The position numbers and the translations under genes were made by a program. Below the pieces are notes generated by a model that saw only the letters and a list, made by a program, of their open reading frames with translations, ran no database searches and had not been told where the DNA came from. Shown piece by piece: positions 9,002 through 16,492 of a DNA stretch of 64,000 bases. This DNA comes from Nocardia brasiliensis (GTDB lineage: Bacteria > Actinomycetota > Actinomycetes > Mycobacteriales > Mycobacteriaceae). The DNA is taken from assembly GCF_011801125.1 (NCBI RefSeq), contig NZ_CP046171.1, positions 1,488,001-1,552,000 of the forward strand, written 5' to 3'. The stretch's first letter is position 1. The number at the start of each line of letters is the position of its first letter.

Positions 9002-9727
9002 ATGATCGAAAATGTTTGGCCCGTGGTCGAACTCAGGCAGTACGCGCTGCGTCCCGGAACCAGGGACACCATGATCGACCTGTTCGACCGGGAACTCGTC
9101 GAAACACAGGAAGCCGTCGGCATGCGCGTCGTCGGGCAGTTCCGCGACGAGGACGATCCGGATCGGTTCGTGTGGATGCGCGCCTTTCCCGACATGGCTG
9201 CCAGAAGCGCCGCGCTCACCGCCTTCTATGTCGATGGCCAGGCATGGCGAACCCACGCGCCGGCCGCGCGGGCCACCATGGTCGACACGACCAATGCGCT
9301 GTTGTTGCAGCCGGTTTCGGCGCAGGGGGCGCTTCGGATCCAGAGTGCGCGTCCCGGGGTGGACGCGACGGACCCCCCGTCGTCGCGGCTGCTCGCCACG
9401 ATCTTCTACCTCGATACCCCGCCCGAGGAGTTCGCGCCGTTCTTCAATGAGCGCATCCGCCGCGCACTGCTGCTGACCGGGGGCACGCTCACCGGCCTGT
9501 ACGTCACCGATCCCACGCCGAATACCTTTACGGCGCTGCCGGTTCGCGAGGAACGGGCGGTCGTGGTGTTCTCACTGTTCGAGAGCGCGGCCTGGCGGGA
9601 GGCGCACCTGCGTGCGCTGGCCGAGCCGACCTGGACCGAGCGCGTCCTGCCGGAGCTGGGAAAGTGGGTATCGCGGCCGATCGAACGTTTGCGGCTGGCG
9701 CCGACCGCGCGCTCGCTGCTGCGCTGA
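9002..9727 (+). CDS. NIPSNAP family protein
   Basis: This 241-residue protein opens with VVELRQYALRPGTRD, the start of a NIPSNAP domain (dimeric alpha-beta barrel fold), and a second similar half follows from about residue 120 (STIF-like LATIFYLDTPPEEFAPFF). Bacterial members are poorly characterised and often sit near catabolic or redox enzymes. The 31-base gap to the DUF4873 gene suggests a two-gene unit on this side of the divergent promoter. There is no signal peptide and no visible catalytic signature. Confidence 0.82.
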   Translation: MIENVWPVVELRQYALRPGTRDTMIDLFDRELVETQEAVGMRVVGQFRDEDDPDRFVWMRAFPDMAARSAALTAFYVDGQAWRTHAPAARATMVDTTNALLLQPVSAQGALRIQSARPGVDATDPPSSRLLATIFYLDTPPEEFAPFFNERIRRALLLTGGTLTGLYVTDPTPNTFTALPVREERAVVVFSLFESAAWREAHLRALAEPTWTERVLPELGKWVSRPIERLRLAPTARSLLR

Positions 9728-9749
9728 ACCGGCCCTGTCCACCTGCCCA

Positions 9750-9761
9750 GCACAATTGTGC
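9750..9761. promoter_or_regulatory. 12-bp perfect palindrome GCACAATTGTGC
   Basis: A perfect palindrome lies 22 bases after the NIPSNAP stop and 123 bases before the beta-helix gene. It could be an operator or a chance AT-centred palindrome. No T-run follows, so it is not a terminator. Confidence 0.25.
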
Positions 9762-9884
9762 ATTCGTGCAGGAACTGTGCGACACGCCACGGCGCGGGTT
9801 TCGGGTCTGTTAGAACCGAAGCACCGAGACAGCGGTGCCCGAGCTGTCTCATCTGGGTTCGTCGCGCCGAGAGTGGTTGGTCGG

Positions 9885-10982
9885 ATGAAGATTTCGTCGT
9901 TGTCGTTGCTCGGTGTGGTGATACTCGGCGCGCTGTACGGCGTGCCGATACGTGCCGCGGCCGACACCGGGTCCGCGGGTGCCGTGCCCGGCACGTTCAC
10001 CGTCACGACCACCGCGGACGGCGCGGCCGCGAACCCCTTCGATGGCATATGCCGCACGGACGCGGGGGAGTGCACGCTGCGCGCCGCGATCCAGGCCGCG
10101 AACGTGCGGCCGGGCAGCACCATCCGGGTGCCCGAGGGGCGCTACGAGCTGACGATCCCGCCGAACTTCTGGAACACCAACGGCCCCTTCATCGATCCGG
10201 CCACCGGCGACCTCGATGTCACCGCGGACACTACGATCGAGGGCGCGGGCCAGGATCGCACCGTCATCGACGCGGGCCATCGGGACCGGGTCATGCTCAC
10301 CACCGCGCACGTGTCGCTGTCCGGGCTGACCATCACCGGCGGCAACGCCACCGAGCACGAGATCCCGCTATTCGAGACCGGTGGCGGTGGAATCGCCAAC
10401 TCCGGGAAGCTGATTCTCGATCATGTGACGGTGGTCGGTAACGCTGCCGACTACGGCGGCGGCATCTTCAACATCCCGGTCGCGGACATGAAGATGACCG
10501 ACAGCATCGTCACCGCGAACGCGGCGGGCGAGGCCGGTGGTATCCGCTGTGACAACACCTGCACCTTCACCCGCACCGTGATTACCGACAATCGCGTCGT
10601 CAACCCGCGCGTCAAGTGGTATCGGTTCGGCGGATTCGCCGGGCGCGGTGGTGGACTCGATATTCGCGGTGTCGGCGCGGTGGTGCTGATCGACTCCGTT
10701 GTGACGGGCAACAGCGCCGACGAGGGCGGCGGTGGCATCAACATCGCTCCCGCGTACCTCGACTCGCTGCCGTACCAGTTCACCGATGTGTTCAATCCCG
10801 GTATGGGACAACTGATCCTGCACGGCTCGACCATCGCGCAGAACACCGCGGGTCTCGGGGAACAGAACTGCAAGAAGGTGTTCGCCACCATCGTGTCCAC
10901 CGGCGGCAACCTCAGCAACGACCACTCCTGCGACCTGACGGCCGCGGGCGATGCCGTGCGGCCGGACGCGGGCTCGCGCTGA
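9885..10982 (+). CDS. Secreted CSLREA-type right-handed beta-helix protein
   Basis: This 365-residue protein has a signal peptide (residues 1-26, KISSLSLLGVVILGALYGV core) and then the CSLREA-like opening FTVTTTADG...C...GECTLRAAIQAAN, which marks surface or secreted parallel beta-helix proteins. The rest holds beta-helix coils with repeated Gly-Gly-Gly-Ile/Leu turns (GGGGIANSG, YGGGIFN, GRGGGLDI, EGGGGINI). Cys pairs may be disulfides. The start at ATG 9885 is set by the signal peptide. It could be a surface carbohydrate-binding or lyase-like protein; no catalytic residues can be assigned. Confidence 0.85.
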   Translation: MKISSLSLLGVVILGALYGVPIRAAADTGSAGAVPGTFTVTTTADGAAANPFDGICRTDAGECTLRAAIQAANVRPGSTIRVPEGRYELTIPPNFWNTNGPFIDPATGDLDVTADTTIEGAGQDRTVIDAGHRDRVMLTTAHVSLSGLTITGGNATEHEIPLFETGGGGIANSGKLILDHVTVVGNAADYGGGIFNIPVADMKMTDSIVTANAAGEAGGIRCDNTCTFTRTVITDNRVVNPRVKWYRFGGFAGRGGGLDIRGVGAVVLIDSVVTGNSADEGGGGINIAPAYLDSLPYQFTDVFNPGMGQLILHGSTIAQNTAGLGEQNCKKVFATIVSTGGNLSNDHSCDLTAAGDAVRPDAGSR

Positions 10983-11020
10983 CAACATTCGAAACACTGA
11001 CAACGAGAGGGAAATCCGCG

Positions 11021-11122
11021 ATGGGTTCGTTCAACGTAGGCGACTGGATGACGGCGCTGGGCCAGGGCTTCGCCTGGGTGATGTCGATGCTCGTCTCCGG
11101 TGCCACCGCAGGCTCGTCGTGA
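11021..11122 (+). CDS. 33-residue hydrophobic peptide
   Basis: A short frame with a GAGAGGG ribosome site 8 bases before its ATG encodes a Gly/Ser-rich peptide with a hydrophobic, Trp-containing centre (GQGFAWVMSMLV) and no signal peptide. It begins 38 bases after the beta-helix gene and could be on its transcript. Short signal-less helical peptides of this size form outer-membrane pores (PorA/PorH) in Corynebacterium; resemblance here is only in size and composition. It may also be a small membrane peptide of another kind. Confidence 0.45.
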   Translation: MGSFNVGDWMTALGQGFAWVMSMLVSGATAGSS

Positions 11123-11136
11123 CCGCCGACGGATGA

Positions 11137-11778
11137 TCAGTCGAAGGTCGGGTCGGCGGTTCTGCCTCGTTTGAGTTCGAAGAAGCCGGGGGTGGCTGCG
11201 AGCAGGCAGATCCCGTCCCAGAGTTGGGCTGCCGCTTCGGCTTTCGGTGCGGGGGTGACGACCGGGCCGAAGAAGGCGACGCGGGTGTCGGCGGGACCGG
11301 GCACGGCGATGATCGGGGTGCCGATCTCTTCGCCGACGAGATCCATTCCCTCGTGGTGCGAGGCGCGTACGAGGTCGTCGTAGTCGCTGGAATAGGCGGC
11401 GTCGGCGAGCTCTTCGGACAGGCCGGCGTCGGCCAGTGCGGCCGCGAAGGTTTCCCGGTTCTGCGTCTGGCCGAGATTGTGAATGCGGGTGCCAAGGGCC
11501 GTGTACAGCGGGCCGAGGACCTTGCTGCCGTACTTCTGCTCGGCGGCGACGCAGATCCGCACCGGGTATCGGCCCGTGGTGTCCCATCTGCGGTACTGCT
11601 CGGGCAATTCGTCCAGCCGGTTCTCGTTCAGCACGGCCAAACTCATGACGCGCCAGCGGATTTCCACCGGACGGACCCGCTCGACCTCCCGCATCCAGCA
11701 TGCGGTGATCCACGCCCACGGACACCGCGGATCGAACCAGAAGTCGACCTGCGTCGTGGTGGCATTGTCTTCGGGCAC
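11137..11778 (-). CDS. DsbA-family protein of the Rv2466c (mycothiol-dependent nitroreductase) group, CPWA variant
   Basis: This 213-residue thioredoxin-fold protein matches the Rv2466c group throughout: FWFDPRCPWAW near residue 15, SLAVLNENR, and the C-terminal FFELKR. Rv2466c uses a CPWC active site; here the second Cys is Ala, leaving a monothiol site, so it may work by a monothiol mycoredoxin-like mechanism or be altered in activity. The GTG start has GAGGAG 5 bases upstream. It lies 20 bases after the MAB_1171c-type gene and is probably the fourth gene of that operon. It is cytosolic. Confidence 0.88.
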   Translation of the reverse strand: MPEDNATTTQVDFWFDPRCPWAWITACWMREVERVRPVEIRWRVMSLAVLNENRLDELPEQYRRWDTTGRYPVRICVAAEQKYGSKVLGPLYTALGTRIHNLGQTQNRETFAAALADAGLSEELADAAYSSDYDDLVRASHHEGMDLVGEEIGTPIIAVPGPADTRVAFFGPVVTPAPKAEAAAQLWDGICLLAATPGFFELKRGRTADPTFD

Positions 11779-11798
11779 GATGCTCCTCGTTGTTGTGG

Positions 11799-12929
11799 TC
11801 ACGATCGGGATGCTTGCAATGCGCGCGACAGCGCGATCAGCACTCGGGCTTCGGCATTGAGGTCGTCGCCGTCCGGGACCGCAAGACGCTTCGCGGAGTA
11901 CGTCACGTCGGGATCTTCGACCGGTGGCTTGCGGTCGAGGGCAGCCCGAACATGTGCCGCGAGGTCGGCGTCGGAGAGTTTCGTCAGATCCTGCCCGGGT
12001 TTTTCTTCGACGTACGGGCTCAATCGGACCAGGCCGTCTCGGCATTCGATCAGTCTGCGGTAGAACCGCGCGTGCATTCGTGGCCAGGGGAACCGATCGA
12101 GGGGTGAGCCGGTGCGCTGGCGTCCGAGTGTCAGTTCCGGAAACGCGGTCGACATCAGCACCCACAACGTGGCCAGTCCGCGATGCTGGCGCCAGTGGAT
12201 GAACCACGACCGCAGCGCCGAGATCGCTTGCACGACCGCCGGATAACACAGCCCCGCGACGATCAGCGCGGTACAGATGTTCGTCGCGGCGAAGTTCAGC
12301 GTATTGAATCCGTTGTGGAGGTCGCCGTCGATAGCGCGAACGGTCAGCCATGCGCCGCGGTTGAACGACGTCACGGCCGAGCCGAGAAGACCCACCGAGA
12401 CCAGCCCGAGGCCGAGAGTTTGATAGCGCGGCGCGGCGGTCGCGTAGCGCCATGCCAGGATCGCGCAGTACACATAGGCGTAGGCGAAGTAGGCGTTTGC
12501 GATGAGGTAGAACCCGAGAATCGACGGCTCGGCGATGTGCGGCGTGAACAGCGTGTGCGCGCGGTCGCTCGGCGCTGTGGCAGCCATGCAGACCAGCAGG
12601 CCCGCGCACGCCAGTACGAGCAGACCGAACTGTAGTCGCCGAGACGAGCGACCGGGACCGGCGCGGGACGCGAGGGTGAATACCTGGATCAGGACGAAAA
12701 GCCCGATCATGATCGTGAGGTTCGTGCACAGCCTGCCGACGCCGGGCTGGGTGAGAGCGTCGATCCGACGGATGCTCGCGGGCAGCGCGGCGATATGACC
12801 GATGGCGAGAATCGAGAACATCGCGACCAGGTGCCGCAGCACGCGGTCGTCACGGCCCCGGAGCAGGTCGATGCCTTTCCACAGCGCACCGACGATCAGT
12901 ACCGCGATCAGACAGGTCTGTAGAAACAT
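11799..12929 (-). CDS. MAB_1171c-type seven-helix membrane protein
   Basis: This 376-residue protein has about seven transmembrane segments in its first 240 residues and a soluble C-terminal region of about 130 residues. It resembles the MAB_1171c family, called putative transporters, which occur next to XRE and ImmA-like genes in mycobacteria and nocardiae. The start codon shares one base with the stop of the upstream peptidase gene (TGATG), so the two are coupled. The function is not established; the layout would also suit a membrane sensor. Confidence 0.78.
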   Translation of the reverse strand: MFLQTCLIAVLIVGALWKGIDLLRGRDDRVLRHLVAMFSILAIGHIAALPASIRRIDALTQPGVGRLCTNLTIMIGLFVLIQVFTLASRAGPGRSSRRLQFGLLVLACAGLLVCMAATAPSDRAHTLFTPHIAEPSILGFYLIANAYFAYAYVYCAILAWRYATAAPRYQTLGLGLVSVGLLGSAVTSFNRGAWLTVRAIDGDLHNGFNTLNFAATNICTALIVAGLCYPAVVQAISALRSWFIHWRQHRGLATLWVLMSTAFPELTLGRQRTGSPLDRFPWPRMHARFYRRLIECRDGLVRLSPYVEEKPGQDLTKLSDADLAAHVRAALDRKPPVEDPDVTYSAKRLAVPDGDDLNAEARVLIALSRALQASRS

Positions 12930-13441
12930 CACAGCCAGCCGCGTCTGCCGTTCAGGGCACTGTAGAGGGCTTGCGCGTCGGATCCGGGTGGTGCCGCGGG
13001 CGTCGTGTAGTCGATGACCGACGACCATTCCTGGATGATCGTCGCTACCATTTCCGCGTGACGTTCCCGCTGTTCGTCATAGCAGGTCCGCCGCAGGCCG
13101 CGTTTCGTCAGATCGGCAGGGAAGTCGGGGCCTAGATCGGGGACATCGTTCAGATCGGTATCGTCGACGTGTTCGCACAAGATATGGCCGATTTCGTGCA
13201 GGATGATGTGCACCTGATGCACCCGCGTCGTTTCTGCTTGAAAGAAGATCCAGTCCTCGTGACTGCGCGACATCCACAACCCGAACGGACCAGGAACCGG
13301 AAGGGCCCACGGAACCAGGCGGATTCTCTTTCCCCGATGGTCGCCGAGCCGGTGACACAGCTCTTCTATCTGTAGTGGTGGCTGAATATCACAGTCACGC
13401 AGCACTTTCCGGCAGTAGCGGCGAATCTCCCTTTCGTTCAC
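12929..13441 (-). CDS. ImmA/IrrE-type zinc metallopeptidase
   Basis: This 170-residue protein carries HEIGH in the segment HIILHEIGHILCEH (residues about 85-98) and a downstream Glu-containing helix (ERHAEMVATI) as in ImmA/IrrE peptidases. Known relatives cleave or inactivate XRE-type repressors (ImmA of ICEBs1, IrrE of Deinococcus). The GTG start overlaps the stop of the EspR-like regulator gene by 4 bases, giving an XRE-peptidase pair, and the next gene is a membrane protein coupled by TGATG. A role in relieving repression by the upstream XRE protein is inferred. Confidence 0.82.
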   Translation of the reverse strand: MNEREIRRYCRKVLRDCDIQPPLQIEELCHRLGDHRGKRIRLVPWALPVPGPFGLWMSRSHEDWIFFQAETTRVHQVHIILHEIGHILCEHVDDTDLNDVPDLGPDFPADLTKRGLRRTCYDEQRERHAEMVATIIQEWSSVIDYTTPAAPPGSDAQALYSALNGRRGWL

Positions 13442-13935
13442 TCCGGACCCTCGCCCTGTGGGGGTTTCGGGTCCAAGGTTTCCATCATCTTCAGCAATTG
13501 CTGTCGCAACGCGGGACTCATCGATCCGGCGCGCATCGCGATCTTCTGGACGTCTTGTTCGGCAAGCTGCCTGCGCAGCAGTGCCGACTCCGCAATCCCG
13601 GATTCGGATTCGGAAGCGGCGAGCCGTGCGCCGCGGTCGCGAACGTTCTGCGCCACCGCGTCGTTGTAGAAATATTCGATGGGCACCCCGAAGAATTCGG
13701 CGAGGACGTCGAGTTGTTCGAGGGTGGGATTGCGCTTCTTGCCCGTAGCGAGTTGCCACAGGTATGTGCCGGAGATCGCGCCACCGGTCGCCTCGCAGAT
13801 CTCGCCGGCCAGCCGGCCGTAGCCGGGCCGCTCGCGCCGATCCGGATACCGCGCGGCGATCAGTTCGGTGAGTCGCTGTTCGATCTTCTGCACGACGGCA
13901 CGCGTGGATGGGCGAACCGGGGACCTGTCACCCAT
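13438..13935 (-). CDS. EspR-like XRE family DNA-binding protein
   Basis: This 165-residue protein has an HTH in the first 85 residues (GTYLWQLATGKKRNP, then LAEFFGVPIEYF) and a C-terminal helical region with IAMRAGSMSPALRQQLLKM. This matches the build of mycobacterial EspR (YLSQLRSGNRTNP, then a C-terminal dimerisation part), a nucleoid-associated regulator of secretion and lipid genes. ATG 13935 is chosen because it starts the alignable region. It heads the operon of metallopeptidase, membrane protein and DsbA-like protein, and probably regulates it. Confidence 0.85.
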   Translation of the reverse strand: MGDRSPVRPSTRAVVQKIEQRLTELIAARYPDRRERPGYGRLAGEICEATGGAISGTYLWQLATGKKRNPTLEQLDVLAEFFGVPIEYFYNDAVAQNVRDRGARLAASESESGIAESALLRRQLAEQDVQKIAMRAGSMSPALRQQLLKMMETLDPKPPQGEGPE

Positions 13936-14110
13936 CCTGTACCCCTTCCGGCCCAGATAGGGAAACAGACCCACCTGAGCTGTCCGAATTCTGATCCGGC
14001 CGCAATCGGACGCGGCAATCGCTCATCAGGGTACCGGCCCGCGCCCGATCCTTCCTAGTGGAAGTACTTAGGACCCCGCGGCCCGGTACCCGGTGGTAAG
14101 GTTTTTCCCG

Positions 14111-14215
14111 ATGGAAACATCAGATATATCTGACAGGGAGGCGGCGGGCCGACCGCGGCGGGGAGGGCCGGCCCCCGCTCGTCCTGTCGCGCGCTCGCCG
14201 CTGTGCGCCGACTAG
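14111..14215 (+). CDS. Candidate leaderless small ORF (34 residues)
   Basis: TAAGGT at 14097-14102 lies 8 bases before an ATG that opens a 34-codon frame starting METSDISDREAAG and ending SPLCAD. No ribosome site is present, so translation would be leaderless. The peptide is rich in Arg and Pro and resembles nothing I know. The stretch from 13936 to 14418 contains no other likely gene. It could instead be a short untranslated RNA or simply the promoter region of the EspR-like operon. Confidence 0.25.
   Translation: METSDISDREAAGRPRRGGPAPARPVARSPLCAD
14120..14133. promoter_or_regulatory. 14-bp perfect palindrome TCAGATATATCTGA
   Basis: An AT-centred perfect palindrome lies 185 bases upstream of the EspR-like regulator start and just after a TAAGGT hexamer. 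It is a candidate operator, possibly for the adjacent XRE protein. The target assignment is inference. Confidence 0.4.
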
Positions 14216-14418
14216 AGCTGGTTGTTCATCGACGCACGGCTGTACCGGATGCCCGGGCCGGCATCGTGGTGCCGCGGGCCCGGCCGCATGGCATCGCGCA
14301 TGGGCACTGTCTGCCTGCACGCCAAACGGTGTGTGGCACTTCGTATTCAGAGTAGAGACCGCGCTGGATGCCGGGGCTGGACGTCCGCGCGCCGGGATCG
14401 CCCTGTCTCGGGTGTGGG

Positions 14419-15654
14419 CTAGGTGGCGGTGAGGTGTTGGGATAGGAGGTGGACGCGCAGGCGTTGCTGGGCGGTGGTCTCTTCGGGGTGGTGGATCTCG
14501 ATGCTCAGGCGGTCGTCGAAGGTGCTGATGATGATCGTGCCGCTAGGTTGTTGCAGCCGATGTCCGGTCTTGTCCGGCTTCGCGACCATGAGGGTTCGGA
14601 AGTCGTTGACGTGCAAGCCATCTGGCAGTGTGGGGTGCGCGATGCGGCCCCAATTGGTGGCCAGCACGATGCCGGGGGAGCGGGGTGCGGGACCGGCCGC
14701 GATGTCAGGGATGTGCAGCGGTGTCTGCTGGACGAGTCCGCTGGCCAGCCCGGCGCGCAGGCCGTCGCTGATCCCGCGGGCGAGGCCGACCAGGGTGGTC
14801 GCGCCGTGCGGGGGAACGAAGTCGGCGAAGCCGAGCACGTTGGAGCCTTCGGTGCTGCCGATGGCGGGAGTGACGCGGCTGCGCAGGTCGACGGAGTAGG
14901 TGTAGCTGAGTTCGCGCAGCGGCAGTTCGCGGATCTCGGCCTCGGTGAGCAGGATCGCGGCCGAGGCAAGGCCGTTGATGGTGGTGCCTTCGCGATGCGC
15001 CAGGTCGGCGAGCGCGGCGGTCTGGCGTTTCGTCAGACGACACCGGGCCGTCAACGGAATCAGATAGGGCGCGTCGTCCACTGGGGCCGGGGTGGTATCG
15101 GCCGTGGCGTGCCGCGCGAAAGGTCGTACCGACGCAGGCGGATTCGAGAATTTCTCGATGGCGCGGCACAGCAGTAGATCCTCGACCGCTTCCGGATATC
15201 CGTGCAGCGGCAGCGTGGGTTCTCTGCCATGGCATGCCGCCGTATAGCACCGCCACAGATCGGCGAGCACCGCGAGCGAGTGGCAGGCGTCGGCGATGCT
15301 GTGGTGGGTCACCAGTGTCACGCCTGCTCGTTCGCCGTCCAGCACGACGCACAGTGCGGCGAGCGCGGTGCGCTGGTCGAGCCGCGCGCCGGTCAGCAAT
15401 AACTCCGGGTCGCCGTCGGTGACGGTGAATTGTGTTGTGTTACCTAATGATTCGAGTAATATGTGGCGTCTGCCGTCCAGCTCGAGACGTGCCCCGAACG
15501 CGGGGTACGCGCGGAGAACGGTGTCGAAGGCCACCGACAGTGCGGATAGATTCAACCGACCGCGAAGCCGCATCGAATAGCCGACGACGACTTCACTACT
15601 CGCGAAGATCTCTTCACTCGGTGCCAACGGCCGGATGACGGTAGCCGTGGTCAT
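14419..15654 (-). CDS. PapA5-like condensation-fold acyltransferase
   Basis: This 411-residue protein contains the HHxxxD acyltransferase motif (THHSIADACH, residues about 135-144) in a condensation-like N-terminal half, followed by a second half with the SVDLRSRV and VLATNWGR segments seen in PapA5, the mycobacterial enzyme that transfers mycocerosyl chains to phthiocerol. Such proteins esterify lipids or polyketides in the cytosol. The start at 15654 has GGAGGG upstream. No polyketide synthase is nearby, so the acyl donor and acceptor are unknown. Confidence 0.85.
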   Translation of the reverse strand: MTTATVIRPLAPSEEIFASSEVVVGYSMRLRGRLNLSALSVAFDTVLRAYPAFGARLELDGRRHILLESLGNTTQFTVTDGDPELLLTGARLDQRTALAALCVVLDGERAGVTLVTHHSIADACHSLAVLADLWRCYTAACHGREPTLPLHGYPEAVEDLLLCRAIEKFSNPPASVRPFARHATADTTPAPVDDAPYLIPLTARCRLTKRQTAALADLAHREGTTINGLASAAILLTEAEIRELPLRELSYTYSVDLRSRVTPAIGSTEGSNVLGFADFVPPHGATTLVGLARGISDGLRAGLASGLVQQTPLHIPDIAAGPAPRSPGIVLATNWGRIAHPTLPDGLHVNDFRTLMVAKPDKTGHRLQQPSGTIIISTFDDRLSIEIHHPEETTAQQRLRVHLLSQHLTAT

Positions 15655-15726
15655 GTCGAAATCCCTCCAAGGAGACTGCCCCATCGAGGCTAGCTCTAAG
15701 GCCGGGTAGACCACGGTCTTTCGGCA

Positions 15727-15903
15727 TCATCGCCTCTGTGATGTATCGCGCGTACCGAACATGCTGTTTCCGGTCGTGGCCACAACGAGACCTGCCTCGA
15801 TGATCAGCCACTGCCCGCAGATACACCGCAGGTAGCGGATGGCGTCGTGGGCGGATACCAGTGTGGGGGTCGGCCAGGAACACGCGGGGCAGGTTACGTC
15901 CAT
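15727..15903 (-). CDS. Small zinc-ribbon protein
   Basis: This 58-residue protein has Cys5-x2-Cys8 (CPAC) and Cys27-x-Cys29 (RCICG), which together can bind one zinc ion, with the SAHDAIRYLRC linker found in small actinobacterial ribbon proteins. There is no clear ribosome site. Its start is only 25 bases from the divergent CGNR gene start, so both must share a compact promoter. The function is unknown; nucleic-acid binding or a protein-interaction role is possible. Confidence 0.6.
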   Translation of the reverse strand: MDVTCPACSWPTPTLVSAHDAIRYLRCICGQWLIIEAGLVVATTGNSMFGTRDTSQRR

Positions 15904-15928
15904 GGGCCAAGCCTGATGTAATGATTTA

Positions 15929-16429
15929 GTGCATTTCAACCCTTACGGCGGCGCGGCCGCCGAGCTGGCGGCCCGGCTGGTGAACGCCGACCCGGACCAA
16001 GATCTGCGGCAGCTGCTGGCCGAGTCGGATTACAAACCGCTCGGCTCGGTCTCCGCCGCGCAGGCCGCGGAACTGCGCCGCTGGATTCGCGAGCTCGACG
16101 CGATGTTCGATCGCCCCACGGTGCGCCGACTCAACGCCCTGCTCGCCAAAACCACAAGTCAGCCCTACATTTCGACGCACGACGGCCGCGCTCCGCACCT
16201 GCATTTCGCGCAGGAGACCGCCCCGATCGATGAGCGGGTCAAGGCTTACACCGCCATCGGACTAGCCGCGCTGTTCTGTGACGACCCCACCCGAATCGGC
16301 CGCTGCGCCCGCGCGGGCTGCGCGAAGGTCTTCGTCGATACCTCCCGCAACGGCAGGCGGCGCTTTTGCTCCACGCGGTGCTCGAGCCGGGTGCACGTGG
16401 CCGAGCATCGCGCGAGGCGAGCTGGCTGA
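15929..16429 (+). CDS. CGNR zinc-finger protein (ABATE domain, DUF1470 family)
   Basis: This 166-residue protein has the stress-response ABATE-type N-terminal domain and a C-terminal CGNR zinc finger with CARAGCAKVFVDTSRNGRRRFCS and nearby Cys (CSTRC), four Cys in all for zinc. Proteins of this build are presumed transcription factors. It starts at GTG with no ribosome site and TAATGAT a few bases upstream, which suggests leaderless translation. It faces away from the zinc-ribbon gene with 25 bases between the starts. Confidence 0.85.
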   Translation: MHFNPYGGAAAELAARLVNADPDQDLRQLLAESDYKPLGSVSAAQAAELRRWIRELDAMFDRPTVRRLNALLAKTTSQPYISTHDGRAPHLHFAQETAPIDERVKAYTAIGLAALFCDDPTRIGRCARAGCAKVFVDTSRNGRRRFCSTRCSSRVHVAEHRARRAG

Positions 16430-16492
16430 AATCGCTCTGGCCTGGACTTTTATCGATATAAGGCGAGTCGGCCGGACACGTGATGACGTCTC

